Shown: positions 1 to 10,784 of the stretch, piece after piece | Layout of the letters: the number at the start of each line of letters is the position of its first letter | Numbering within the stretch: position 1 is the first letter of the stretch | Assembly: GCA_017999985.1 (NCBI GenBank) | Contig: JAGNKU010000006.1 | Coordinates: forward strand, 180,276-244,275 | Direction: 5' to 3' | DNA: 64,000 nucleotides | Origin: Phycisphaerae bacterium | GTDB taxonomy: Bacteria > Planctomycetota > Phycisphaerae > UBA1845 > Fen-1342 | The notes under the pieces: generated by a model | What the model was told of the DNA's origin: nothing | The model's input: only the letters and a program-made list of their open reading frames with translations | Database searches by the model: none | Program-made: the position numbers and the translations under genes

Positions 1-352
1 AGCGTGACAAGCCGCCAAGTCGCGGGATCGACCGCCGTTACGTCGCAGTCGCCGCCCTCCCGCGCGGCACTGGTGACACACGGGGCCGTGCCTTAGTCAA
101 TCTCCCCGCCGGGTATTCTAGCTTGTCTATATAGGTGGCTGTCCCGCATTGCACCACATTGCACGCGTTGCAAGACTTCGCCGCTGCACCCGTGTTCCTT
201 CGTGGCTACGTGCCCGCGTGGCTGCAACACATCCTCAATTCACGGCCGCCGGTTGGGCGACGGGCACATGCGGAAACGCCTTCTGCGCTAACCTCGACCT
301 CCTCGCTCGACAACAACCGCTTCGCAGACATCCCCGGATTCTGCGAAACCTG
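1..352. other. Gene-free stretch downstream of the RHS fragment
   Basis: I see no convincing gene here. The short reading frames present have no ribosome binding site and no recognisable protein features. This is where an immunity gene for an RHS-type toxin would be expected (downstream on the minus strand), but none is visible inside the window; one could lie beyond the left edge. Confidence 0.5.
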
Positions 353-1981
353 CTATCCGTGGTGCTCCGCAAACACGTTTCTGTAGGGCAACTTGTCGGG
401 GCGCTCGTCCCCGCTGAAGAGGCGTACCTCCCAGATGTGCGGGGATTCCACTTGGATCGCAATCCGTCCCGACTGCCGCCGGCAAGTCAGCGTGCCACGT
501 AGAACGCCGCGGTCCGTCTCGGTTGGCTCGTGCACATGGTCGCGGATCCGCCGGATCAATGTCACGCCGCACGGTCCCCGATACGCGTCTACTTGGTGCC
601 ATTTCGGCCCGATGGCCGCTCCCCACATACATGGGCGAACGCAGTCGCACTCCTCATGATAGAACAAGTACACGGCGCTGAAGTGTCCTGCCCACAGATC
701 ATGCACAAGCATCCGTGCGCATTCCAGCGCCTCCTGCTCAGTTCGCGCGTCCAATCGCATCCCGTTTTGAAACGGCTTATCCAGATCGAACAAGATTCCC
801 GAGTTTGCGTCAGCGTCATGCATGCTCATTTCACCACCCACGGCCACGGGGGTCGTATCCCGTGTACCAATCCCCCGTGCGCAACCAGCCGCGTTTCCTG
901 CCCAGCCACTCGCAGTGTCGCCTGTGGCGGCCTGCGTTCCAGCATTTATGCCGTAGGCCGCACCAACTCCTATGCCTGTCCCCGCTGCTACCACCCCCGC
1001 TACTGCAGCGACGGGCGCGGCAGCAACCGGCGTCGACGCCAAGTATTGACCAGTGGCGACCAGCGTGGTTGCTATCCCTGTGCCCGTGTTGCGAGCAGCT
1101 TCGCTGCCGTCCTTGACTAGTCCCCGGCACCCATCTTTCCACGCAACGGTGTATCCCTCTGGAATCGGCGACAAGTACCCGTTCTGGTCTTTAGGCAATA
1201 GGTCATTGCACTGCGGGATAGGAAGCTGGAATGTTCCTGCCATCACCAGGAATTGTTCGAGGGACATGTCTTCATCGCTTGGTAGCGGGTAGTAGTCGTG
1301 ATCGTCGTCCTCGATCGGCGGAGGTGGTGGCGGTACAGGCGGAGGCGGTGATAGAGGTGTGCCGTTGCCGTTCATTATGTCAATCAAGTGCTGGATCATC
1401 TGATCGATCCAGGTGCTCAACCAAGGGCAAACCTTCTTCAGTTCTTCCAGGTTTTGGATGATCTGCTCGATGGTCAACTCCGGCGTCTTGTCCGGCTCCG
1501 GCGGATCTTTCGTCTCCTCCTTGTCCGGCTTGTTGTCGTCCTTCGACTCACCATCCTCGCTTGGGCACGGCTCCGCCGTCGGCCCGTCCTCGTCTGGCGG
1601 ACCACCATCGTCACCGCCGTCCAGCGGCGAGGTCGTCGGCGGAATGGCACAGCCATACCCCGCCGCCAGCCCCAACGGATCGGTCAACCGTGTCGGCATG
1701 CTCCGAACATACTCGTACAGGTTCACCCCGTCCACGAACCCCAGCGGATCGCGTTGCAGCCAGCGGCCCAGCTCTGGCGAATACGCCCGGGCGAAGAACC
1801 CGTACAGCTTCACGCCAGCGTCGTAGCGCTGCCCCGTCCACGCGAACGGGTTGCCGTACTTCGACACCGCCCGCCGGACCGTGCTGTCGTCGTTCTCGAT
1901 GTACGTCCGCCCATACGGATCGTACTCGTACCGCTCGACCACCGCCGGCGGAACGGACGGAACCGCTTCCGGGTCGCCCAT
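353..1981 (-). CDS. Orphan RHS core fragment with a variable C-terminal domain
   Basis: The first 105 residues are a clear RHS-associated core (YEYDPYGR, then FFARAYSPELGRWLQRDPLG and LYEYVRS, closing with DPLGL). After it come an acidic, Pro-rich linker (residues about 110-250), a Gly/Ala-rich hydrophobic stretch (about 300-355) like the pre-toxin segment of RHS toxins, and a Cys-containing tail of about 170 residues that I do not recognise. Full RHS proteins exceed 1,000 residues and have many YD repeats; here none precede the core. The frame stays open 31 codons upstream of the ATG, to a TAA at 2075-2077, and still reads like protein (QYRDGAPWFAH). The gene is therefore a 5-prime truncated remnant or a displaced tip module of the polymorphic toxin type. 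Toxin activity is not shown by the sequence. Confidence 0.75.
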   Translation of the reverse strand: MGDPEAVPSVPPAVVERYEYDPYGRTYIENDDSTVRRAVSKYGNPFAWTGQRYDAGVKLYGFFARAYSPELGRWLQRDPLGFVDGVNLYEYVRSMPTRLTDPLGLAAGYGCAIPPTTSPLDGGDDGGPPDEDGPTAEPCPSEDGESKDDNKPDKEETKDPPEPDKTPELTIEQIIQNLEELKKVCPWLSTWIDQMIQHLIDIMNGNGTPLSPPPPVPPPPPPIEDDDHDYYPLPSDEDMSLEQFLVMAGTFQLPIPQCNDLLPKDQNGYLSPIPEGYTVAWKDGCRGLVKDGSEAARNTGTGIATTLVATGQYLASTPVAAAPVAAVAGVVAAGTGIGVGAAYGINAGTQAATGDTASGWAGNAAGCARGIGTRDTTPVAVGGEMSMHDADANSGILFDLDKPFQNGMRLDARTEQEALECARMLVHDLWAGHFSAVYLFYHEECDCVRPCMWGAAIGPKWHQVDAYRGPCGVTLIRRIRDHVHEPTETDRGVLRGTLTCRRQSGRIAIQVESPHIWEVRLFSGDERPDKLPYRNVFAEHHG

Positions 1982-2213
1982 ATGCGCGAACCATGGCGCG
2001 CCGTCGCGGTACTGCGGGCGCGTCGGCTTGCGAACCGTATGCCACAGCCACGCCGCGCCGGCTGGACCGGAGCTTTATCGGCCGCGGCCCGAGACGTGGA
2101 CTACATCAGAATCACCCCGGCTGGCCATCTGGCCGATGCATCCATACCCGGATCGTAAGCGGACACGTGGTGTGCCGCCCGGGACACCCGGCTGTTGGCC
2201 GTGAAGTCGCACG

Positions 2214-4436
<2,223 letters not shown>

Positions 4437-4507
4437 TTGAATGTGCGCCGCGCGGGGAAAGAATCAGCCGTGGGATGAAGAACCCGGCGTGCAGGGAGTC
4501 TCACGGC

Positions 4508-5599
4508 ATGGAGAACACCGTCCGACAAGTTGGGCTGGCCCTGCTGGCCGCGCTGGTCGTTGCAGGCCACGGCGGGTGTCGTCCCGGCGAGGCCAGCGCC
4601 GCGGCCCAGGAGCGGCCGCGCGCCCGGACAGGCATGAAGGATGCTGAACGCGACATGAAACCAGTCTATTCAACGCTGCGATACGACATCACACCGCTGA
4701 CGCGCGCGCGGGTGGCCGAGCTGGCTGCGAAGCTGGATCCCGAGGCCTACCGCGTCACGCAGAAAGCCGGAACGGAGGCGGCGTTCTGCGGCAACCTGCT
4801 GGACAACAAGCTGCACGGCACCTACGCATGCGTGGTGTGCGGGCTGCCGCTGTTTTCGAGCGAGCACAAGTTTAACTCGGGCACGGGCTGGCCAAGCTTC
4901 TTCCGCGAGTTCGACCCGGCGCATGTTACGCGGCAGCGGGATGCCAGCCGCGGGATGGTGCGGACGGAGATCAACTGCGCGCGCTGCGGCGCGCACCTGG
5001 GGCACGTGTTCGACGATGGTCCGGCGCCGACTCACGAGCGACACTGCCTCAACTCGGCGGCGCTGCGCTTCTACGAGCGTGGCGCCGAGCTGCCACCGGA
5101 GAGCCGCCCGGTCGCCACGGAGACGGCCTATTTCGCCGGCGGCTGCTTCTGGGGACTGGAGCACTACTTCGGCGCGGGCCCCGGCGTACTGGAGGCGGTC
5201 AGCGGCTACATGCAGGGTCATGTCGAACGCCCGACGTACAAGGACGTGTGCACCGACACGACCGGGCACGCCGAGACCGTGCAGGTGGTGTTTGACCCGC
5301 AGCGGATCAGCTACCGGCGGCTGCTGGAGGCGTTCTTCGTGATGCACGACCCGACGCAGCGCAATCGGCAGGGCCCCGACGTTGGCGCGCAGTATCGCTC
5401 CGGCATCTGGTATACCAGCGAGCAGCAAAAGCAGGAGGCCGAGGCCTACGTCCAGGCGCTGCAATCCCAGAAGCGCTTCGGAGGACGCCGGATCGTGACG
5501 CAGATTGAGCCGGCCGCCACGTTCTGGCCGGCGGAGGAATACCACCAGGATTACATCAGCAAGACCGGGCGCGCCTGCCACGTGAAGAATCCGTGGTGA
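4508..5599 (+). CDS. msrAB: Exported fused peptide-methionine sulfoxide reductase MsrB-MsrA
   Basis: This 363-residue bifunctional repair enzyme reduces both epimers of methionine sulfoxide. MsrB comes first (about 55-195), with zinc Cys pairs C108/C111 and C157/C160 and catalytic Cys180 (ERHCLNS). MsrA follows (about 205-363), with catalytic Cys213 in GGCFWG. The ATG at 4508 is preceded by GGGAG at suitable spacing and gives a hydrophobic export signal (GLALLAALVVAG) ending near Cys24. The lipobox (HGGC) is imperfect, so lipid attachment is uncertain, but an envelope location is likely. An in-frame ATG at 4475 is less likely. The upstream redox-type sensor kinase on the same strand is suggestive context for oxidative damage but does not prove co-regulation. 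Confidence 0.92.
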   Translation: MENTVRQVGLALLAALVVAGHGGCRPGEASAAAQERPRARTGMKDAERDMKPVYSTLRYDITPLTRARVAELAAKLDPEAYRVTQKAGTEAAFCGNLLDNKLHGTYACVVCGLPLFSSEHKFNSGTGWPSFFREFDPAHVTRQRDASRGMVRTEINCARCGAHLGHVFDDGPAPTHERHCLNSAALRFYERGAELPPESRPVATETAYFAGGCFWGLEHYFGAGPGVLEAVSGYMQGHVERPTYKDVCTDTTGHAETVQVVFDPQRISYRRLLEAFFVMHDPTQRNRQGPDVGAQYRSGIWYTSEQQKQEAEAYVQALQSQKRFGGRRIVTQIEPAATFWPAEEYHQDYISKTGRACHVKNPW

Positions 5600-5623
5600 C
5601 GCGCTGCGCAAGTGTCTCGCGTT

Positions 5624-7591
5624 TCAGAGCTGCGTGAGCAGTGACACGAACGGGTTGATGTCGCCAAAGCTGACCGTGCCATCGTTGTTCGTATCGCCGT
5701 TCAGCACAGGGCAATGCGGGTACGCGCCTGCCCAAGCCGCCGGATTGCTCAGGAGCAGCACAAACGGATTGATGTCGTTGAAGCCGACCGTGCCATCGCA
5801 ATTCACATCGCCGGCACAGGGACCGCCGGGGATCGGCGGCGCGACGGCGCCGAATTCGTACGCACCGATGTCGATGATCGGGGCCAGGCCACGACCGGTG
5901 TCGGGCGTCGCCGCGTCGTCCACGAACCGCGCCAGCCCGCCCAGATCGATCGGCAGCGGATCGGTTTCGCAGCCATCAGCGTCGGCATCCAGCGTGTCGC
6001 GCGGCGGGTCGAGGTTGTCGCCCGCGTCGATGCAGGGCGAGCCCGCCGCGAGCCGGTAGTCGTTGTCGGCCCAGGCGAGCGGATCGCCGTCCTGGCCGGC
6101 CGGGTCGGCTAGTAGCGGGTCGGCGTCGATGTTCCCGACGCCGGCGAAGCCGCCCCGCACATCGGAATAGCGCACCTCCACGTTGGTGAGATCGCCACCG
6201 ATCGAGACGGGGTTCTCAGGCCAGATGATGCAGTTCGCGAAGCGCGCCGCGCTGCCGGTTTCGATGAGTAGCGCATGGTCGCCAGGATCGGCGGTGCCGC
6301 CCCAGAGCGTGCAGCCGTGCAGCGTGAGTCGGCCGGCACCATGGCACCATATCGCCGACGCATCTAGCGCCGCGTTGTGCGCAAAGACGCAGTGGATGGC
6401 GGTCAGTTCACTATCGTAGAGCGTGAGCGCGCCCCCCAGTTCGCTGGCCGTATTGGCGATGAACAGGCAGCGGTCGAGACGTGGCTGAGTCCCCGGCCAA
6501 CACGCGAGCGCACCGTCAGCGGCTTCGTTGGCGACCCAGAGACACTGTTTGAAGATCGGCGAACCCGCATAGCAATAGACGGTCGCGCCGGTCGGTGGTG
6601 TCCCGGCACTGGTCCGGTTGTGCTGAAAGATGCAGCGCTCAACGAGCACATCGCCGCCGGACGTGCCCAGGGCCAGGCCGCCGGATGTTGCTTCGTGGTC
6701 ATGGATGTAGCAGTCGGCGACGCGGAGGGTCGTCGCGAGCGCGGAAATGCCGGCCGCGTTGCGCGCGAACTCGCATCCCGTGACTGTCGTGTCGGACCAA
6801 TTCTGAATGCGCAGACCAGCCCGCGTGTTGTCCGTGACCGTGCTGCCGGTGATGGTCGACGCACCACCGCTGATGTAAATGCCGTAGCCAGTGTTACCGG
6901 CAATCGTGCAGTTGGTGATCTGGCACGAGCCCGTGCCGGCGGCGACCGCACCGCCAAAATTACCCGCCCAATTGCCCACGATCGTGCAGCCGATGATGGT
7001 CACATTTTCGCCACCGCACTGGATACCGCCCCCCCCGCCGCCGGCGTTGTTACGAATCAGGCAATTCTCGATGCGCGGGCTGCCGCCGTCGCAGTGCACG
7101 CCGCCGCCGCCGTTGATCGCGTAGCTGTCTTCGATGATGCAGTTGGCAATCACCGGGCTGCTGTTCCAGCAGCGAATCGCGCCGCTGAGCTGCGTGCGGC
7201 CGCGGCGAATCGTGAAGCCATCGACCCGAGCCGTGCTGGGCTCGCCAGCCGTCAGCATGAAGCACGGGGCGGAACTCTCGGCGTCGATGATGCAGTTCAC
7301 GGCGCCCGTAGCCGAGACGAGTTGGATCCCCTTGCCATAGAAGCGCAGGGTGTGGTTCAATTGTCCGGTGTAAGTGCCGTCGGCGACGCGCACATTGTCA
7401 CCGGTCAAGGCGGCATCGATCCCCGCCTGGATCGTCAGCTTGGGCCCGCACGTGCCGCCGTCCCAGGTCTCGCAAAGACCATTCCACGCGTCATTGCCGT
7501 TGGTGCCGTCGACATAGATCGTGTCCGCAATGCAGGTCGCCACGCACACCCCAACCAGGACACAGCATCGCAAGACCGTTCTGGACCCCAT
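5624..7591 (-). CDS. Secreted right-handed beta-helix protein with dockerin-like C-terminal repeats
   Basis: The product has 655 residues. The ATG at 7591 has an AAGGAGG ribosome binding site and starts a signal peptide (VLRCCVLVGVCVATCIA). The body (about 30-560) consists of short repeating rungs with N/G/C turns (IENCLIRNNAGGGGG, ITNCTIAGNTGYG), typical of the parallel beta-helix, Pmp-like or nitrous-oxidase-maturation family of extracellular proteins. The C-terminus carries two calcium-binding dockerin-type I-like units (GDVNCDGTVGFNDINPFV and GDTNNDGTVSFGDINPFV), a tail common in planctomycete secreted proteins. It probably sits at the cell surface or outside the cell. The ligand or substrate is unknown, and no catalytic triad of a polysaccharide lyase is evident. 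An upstream in-frame start at 7684 would spoil the signal peptide. Confidence 0.85.
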   Translation of the reverse strand: MGSRTVLRCCVLVGVCVATCIADTIYVDGTNGNDAWNGLCETWDGGTCGPKLTIQAGIDAALTGDNVRVADGTYTGQLNHTLRFYGKGIQLVSATGAVNCIIDAESSAPCFMLTAGEPSTARVDGFTIRRGRTQLSGAIRCWNSSPVIANCIIEDSYAINGGGGVHCDGGSPRIENCLIRNNAGGGGGGIQCGGENVTIIGCTIVGNWAGNFGGAVAAGTGSCQITNCTIAGNTGYGIYISGGASTITGSTVTDNTRAGLRIQNWSDTTVTGCEFARNAAGISALATTLRVADCYIHDHEATSGGLALGTSGGDVLVERCIFQHNRTSAGTPPTGATVYCYAGSPIFKQCLWVANEAADGALACWPGTQPRLDRCLFIANTASELGGALTLYDSELTAIHCVFAHNAALDASAIWCHGAGRLTLHGCTLWGGTADPGDHALLIETGSAARFANCIIWPENPVSIGGDLTNVEVRYSDVRGGFAGVGNIDADPLLADPAGQDGDPLAWADNDYRLAAGSPCIDAGDNLDPPRDTLDADADGCETDPLPIDLGGLARFVDDAATPDTGRGLAPIIDIGAYEFGAVAPPIPGGPCAGDVNCDGTVGFNDINPFVLLLSNPAAWAGAYPHCPVLNGDTNNDGTVSFGDINPFVSLLTQL

Positions 7592-7791
7592 GTGTGCGCC
7601 TCCTTCCCGACTGCGCTGGGCCGGCGTCGCATTGCACAGCGCTGGCGCGCCGGCCGGGTGGGGCACCGAATCGTGTGCGGTCATTACCCCGTGCCCCGAT
7701 GATGGCAGCCTACTTCGGGCGGGGGTCGCGGGTCAAGACCAAAGCTGACCGTCGGTCGTGGCTCCCCTGCCCCGCGTGGCAGAATGCGTGG

Positions 7792-10062
7792 CTAATTGCT
7801 GGCGTCGAGCGGCCTGGCGCGCGGCAGCAGGACGTGCACGGTGGTGCCGTCGTCCGGCTGGCTTTCGAGCCAGATCCGCCCGCCGTGGGCCTCCACGATG
7901 CGATACGCCCGCGGCAGCCCGAGGCCCCGGCCGCGCCCGGCGGCCCGATGCGAGAAGAACGGGTCGAAGGCGCGCTGCAGGACGGCAGGGGTCATGCCGC
8001 AGCCGGCGTCCTGCACCAGCACCTCGAGTGTGTCGTCGGGCAGCGCCGGCTGAAAGTGCAGCACGATCGTCCCGTTGTTGGCAGCCACCGCGTCAGCAGC
8101 ATTGGCGATCAGCTCGCGAAAAACCGTCTTCAGTTGCTCGCGGTCCACCAGCACGAGCGGGGCCGCGGCCACAGTCCCGCCCGCGAGATCGAGTCGCAGT
8201 TGTGACGGCGGCATGTGGCTGGTTTGGAGCCAGTCGCCGCGAACCTCGGCGAGCAGCTCGGCGATATTGACGGGCGCGAGCTTCGGCGGGCGCGGGCGGG
8301 CGAAGTCCATCAGCTCGCTCACGATGCCGCTGCACTCGTGGGCCTTGCTCGAGATCATCTGCAAGACGCGGGCGGCTTCGGGGTCGTGCAGTGTGGTCGC
8401 CAGCATCTGCGCGCGGCCCGATATTACCGAGAGCGGCGTATTCAGCTCATGGCCGGCCCCCGCCGCCATCTCCGCGATCATCGACAGCGTGCGTGAGCGC
8501 AACAGTTCGACCTGCATCTGCTGGAGCCGGCGGTTAGTCTCGGCAAGATCCTCGGACAGGCGCTGGGCGGCGGCCTGCGCGTTGGCGCGGCCGAGTGCCA
8601 GGCCCAGGCTGGCCAGGAACGAGCGCAACTCGTCGGCCTCCTCGGCCAGACGGGCACGCTCATCGCCCTCCGACAGGTACACGACGCCGCCGGCCATCTC
8701 GCCGTGATGAAAGATGGGCAGCAGCCAGGGCACGCCGCGGTCCGCCGGGCCCATCGCGGCGGCGAGCAGGGTGCGAATCTCGGGCGGGGCCTGGAAGAGC
8801 AGCGCGTCGATGCGGCCGCGCGCTTCCTCGAGCCACGCGCCCACCTCGGCGGGGACGGCCTGGGTCGTGTGTCCGCGCTCTTCGGGTCGCTCGCCGGTCC
8901 AGCAGAGATCGACCGCCGACTGGTGGTCACGCAACCCAAACGCCGCGACGCGCGGCCGCTGCAGCGCCGCCGCCGCCGCTTCGGCGAGGGCCACGACGAC
9001 GGCGAGGGGATCGGCCCAGTCGGACAGGTGTTGCTCGAAATGCGTGATGGCCTTGAAGTAACGGGCGCCCGCGGCCAGGCGGCGATTGCCCGCCAGCAGG
9101 TCGGCGTTCAGCCGTCCGAGCTCCGCGTTGGCGCGCGTCATGGCCTTGACGTAGACCGCCTGGGGCGTCTCGCCGCCCAGCCCGAGCAGCGTCGCATGCT
9201 CGGCCACGTCGGTCGCGAGCGCGTCCACGACGTCTGCAACCTGATCGGTAGTGAAGCCGAGACGCTCCGCGAGGCGCGGCGACAGCTCGTAGAAGACGTG
9301 GTTACCGGAGTAGCCGATGCGCTGCTCGCGCGCCACGGTGTCCGCGAGCTGCACGATGCCGATCAGCCAGGGGCATGTGACGGAGGCCGGCAGCGCGTCG
9401 GCCGCGAGATGGTGCAGCCAGATGGACTCCTGCAGATCGCGCGGCAGACGCCACCGTTCCGCGAGACGCCGGCCCGCAACCGTGTGATCGGCGCCGAGAA
9501 TCGTGCGCTCGTGGTCGGCGATGTCGCCCCGGCTGTGATTCGCCTGGGCGGCGATCCGGTCGTAAGCCTTGGGGAAAACGGTGTCGAGGGCGACCTTGCC
9601 GAGATCGTGCAGCAGGCCGGCAACGAAGGCCGCCTCCGGGTCGATGCCGAGCTCGCGCCGCGCCCGCGCCAGACGGCGGCTCGCGCAGGCCACGGCGAGC
9701 GCGTGCTTCCAGAACTCGACGCGGTCGAACGCCGCCAGCGGGCTGTCCGCCCCGCGCTTGCCGAAGCAGTCGAACACGCTGGTCGCGAGCACGATGCTGC
9801 GCACCGCGGAAAAACCGAGCAGCGGCACAGCGCGCTCCAGCGTCGTGACGGGACCACGCACGCCCAGCGCCGCCGAGCCAGCGACCGACAGGATCTTCGC
9901 CGTCAGCGACTGGTCGGCGCGCAGCAGCCGGATGACATCGCTGGCCGACGTGTCATCGAGCACCGTCACCTGCAGCAGCTTGACGGCGACCACCGGCAGC
10001 GTCGGCAGGCTGTCCAGGTGCGACAGGACGAGTTCGGGCGAAGTTTCCACGGCTTCAGCCAC
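7792..10062 (-). CDS. HDOD-domain sensor histidine kinase
   Basis: The protein has 756 residues and a GTG start. Residues about 10-215 are an HDOD domain (opening LDSLPTLPVVAVKLLQ, then LLRADQSLTAKILSVAGSAA) with HD-type sequence (GLLHDLGKVALD). A central GAF-like or coiled region (about 300-520) is followed by HisKA with His538 (AAGAGHELNTPLSV) and an HATPase domain (ELIANAADAV, QDAGCGM, GRGLGLPRAY). There are no membrane segments, so it is a cytoplasmic kinase. Its start codon lies inside the end of the upstream response regulator gene: the two overlap by 8 bases (GTGGCTGA), which indicates translational coupling and a cognate pair. HDOD domains generally act as signalling or protein-interaction modules; the signal here is unknown. 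Confidence 0.9.
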   Translation of the reverse strand: MAEAVETSPELVLSHLDSLPTLPVVAVKLLQVTVLDDTSASDVIRLLRADQSLTAKILSVAGSAALGVRGPVTTLERAVPLLGFSAVRSIVLATSVFDCFGKRGADSPLAAFDRVEFWKHALAVACASRRLARARRELGIDPEAAFVAGLLHDLGKVALDTVFPKAYDRIAAQANHSRGDIADHERTILGADHTVAGRRLAERWRLPRDLQESIWLHHLAADALPASVTCPWLIGIVQLADTVAREQRIGYSGNHVFYELSPRLAERLGFTTDQVADVVDALATDVAEHATLLGLGGETPQAVYVKAMTRANAELGRLNADLLAGNRRLAAGARYFKAITHFEQHLSDWADPLAVVVALAEAAAAALQRPRVAAFGLRDHQSAVDLCWTGERPEERGHTTQAVPAEVGAWLEEARGRIDALLFQAPPEIRTLLAAAMGPADRGVPWLLPIFHHGEMAGGVVYLSEGDERARLAEEADELRSFLASLGLALGRANAQAAAQRLSEDLAETNRRLQQMQVELLRSRTLSMIAEMAAGAGHELNTPLSVISGRAQMLATTLHDPEAARVLQMISSKAHECSGIVSELMDFARPRPPKLAPVNIAELLAEVRGDWLQTSHMPPSQLRLDLAGGTVAAAPLVLVDREQLKTVFRELIANAADAVAANNGTIVLHFQPALPDDTLEVLVQDAGCGMTPAVLQRAFDPFFSHRAAGRGRGLGLPRAYRIVEAHGGRIWLESQPDDGTTVHVLLPRARPLDASN

Positions 10063-10678
10063 GATGGCTCGCTCGCTCGGGCGTCTTGCCGACCAGCTCG
10101 GTGATGCGATTGACCAGTTGCTCGATGCTGAAGGGCTTCTGGATAAAGTCGTCCGCCCCGTCCGCCAGCAGCTTGTCCACGTGCTCGCGGTCGATGACGC
10201 CCGAGACGATGATGATCTTCACGTCCTTGAGCGACTCGTCGCTGCGGATGCTCCGGCAGACGGCGTTGCCATTGATGTCGGGGAGCATGTAGTCGAGCAC
10301 GATCGCGTCGGGGTGAAACTCGCGCGTCCGCAGGCCGGCGTCGAAACCGGTGGCCGCGGTCTGCACCTCGAAGCGGCCGTCGCGCTCCAGAAGTTCGACG
10401 AGCATCTCGACGATCGCGGGATCATCGTCCACGACGAGCACCCGCGTCTTCCCCATCTCAAGCTGATCGAGGGGGATATTGTGCTCTTTCATGAACTGGA
10501 TCAGGGCGTCGCGTGGGATCCGGCGGAAACGCGATCCCGGTACGCGATACCCCCGCAGCCGGCCACTATCGAAGCAACGTATAACCGTCTGCTGACTGAG
10601 GTTACAGATCTCAGCCACCTCGCCGGTGGTGAACACGCTCTTGAGAGGAATCAGCCCGTCGCGGTCCGCTCTAGTCAT
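10055..10678 (-). CDS. Response regulator with N-terminal excisionase/MerR-type HTH and C-terminal receiver
   Basis: The 207-residue protein has a domain order reversed from the usual response regulator. Residues about 14-66 form an excisionase-type winged HTH (FTTGEVAEICNLSQQTVIRC, then GSRFRRIPRDAL). Residues about 77-200 form a receiver with acidic pair D84/D85 (VVDDDP), phosphoacceptor Asp129 (VLDYMLPD) and the conserved Lys of QKPF. I chose the ATG at 10678 over a TTG one codon upstream. It is the first gene of an operon with the HDOD histidine kinase. An 18-bp palindrome lies about 30-45 bases upstream and is a candidate autoregulatory site. Targets are unknown. Confidence 0.88.
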   Translation of the reverse strand: MTRADRDGLIPLKSVFTTGEVAEICNLSQQTVIRCFDSGRLRGYRVPGSRFRRIPRDALIQFMKEHNIPLDQLEMGKTRVLVVDDDPAIVEMLVELLERDGRFEVQTAATGFDAGLRTREFHPDAIVLDYMLPDINGNAVCRSIRSDESLKDVKIIIVSGVIDREHVDKLLADGADDFIQKPFSIEQLVNRITELVGKTPERASHRG

Positions 10679-10706
10679 CAAACTGCTCGCAGCTTCCCCA
10701 ATTTAA

Positions 10707-10724
10707 CTATATTGACAAATATAG
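10707..10724. promoter_or_regulatory. AT-rich palindrome upstream of the HTH-receiver gene, candidate operator
   Basis: CTATAT-TGACAA-ATATAG is a perfect 6-bp inverted repeat in an otherwise GC-rich sequence. It is flanked further out by the near-matching arms AGCTTCCCC (10691-10699) and GGGGAGCT (10731-10738), so the dyad extends over nearly 50 bp. It lies between the mnmG stop and the start of the HTH-receiver operon. It could be the operator for that regulator or part of its promoter. The binding protein is inferred, not shown. Confidence 0.5.
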
Positions 10725-10784
10725 CACGTCGGGGAGCTTTTGGCAAGTTTAGGAACTTTGTGGCGCCAGGTTTACTGGTTTCGG

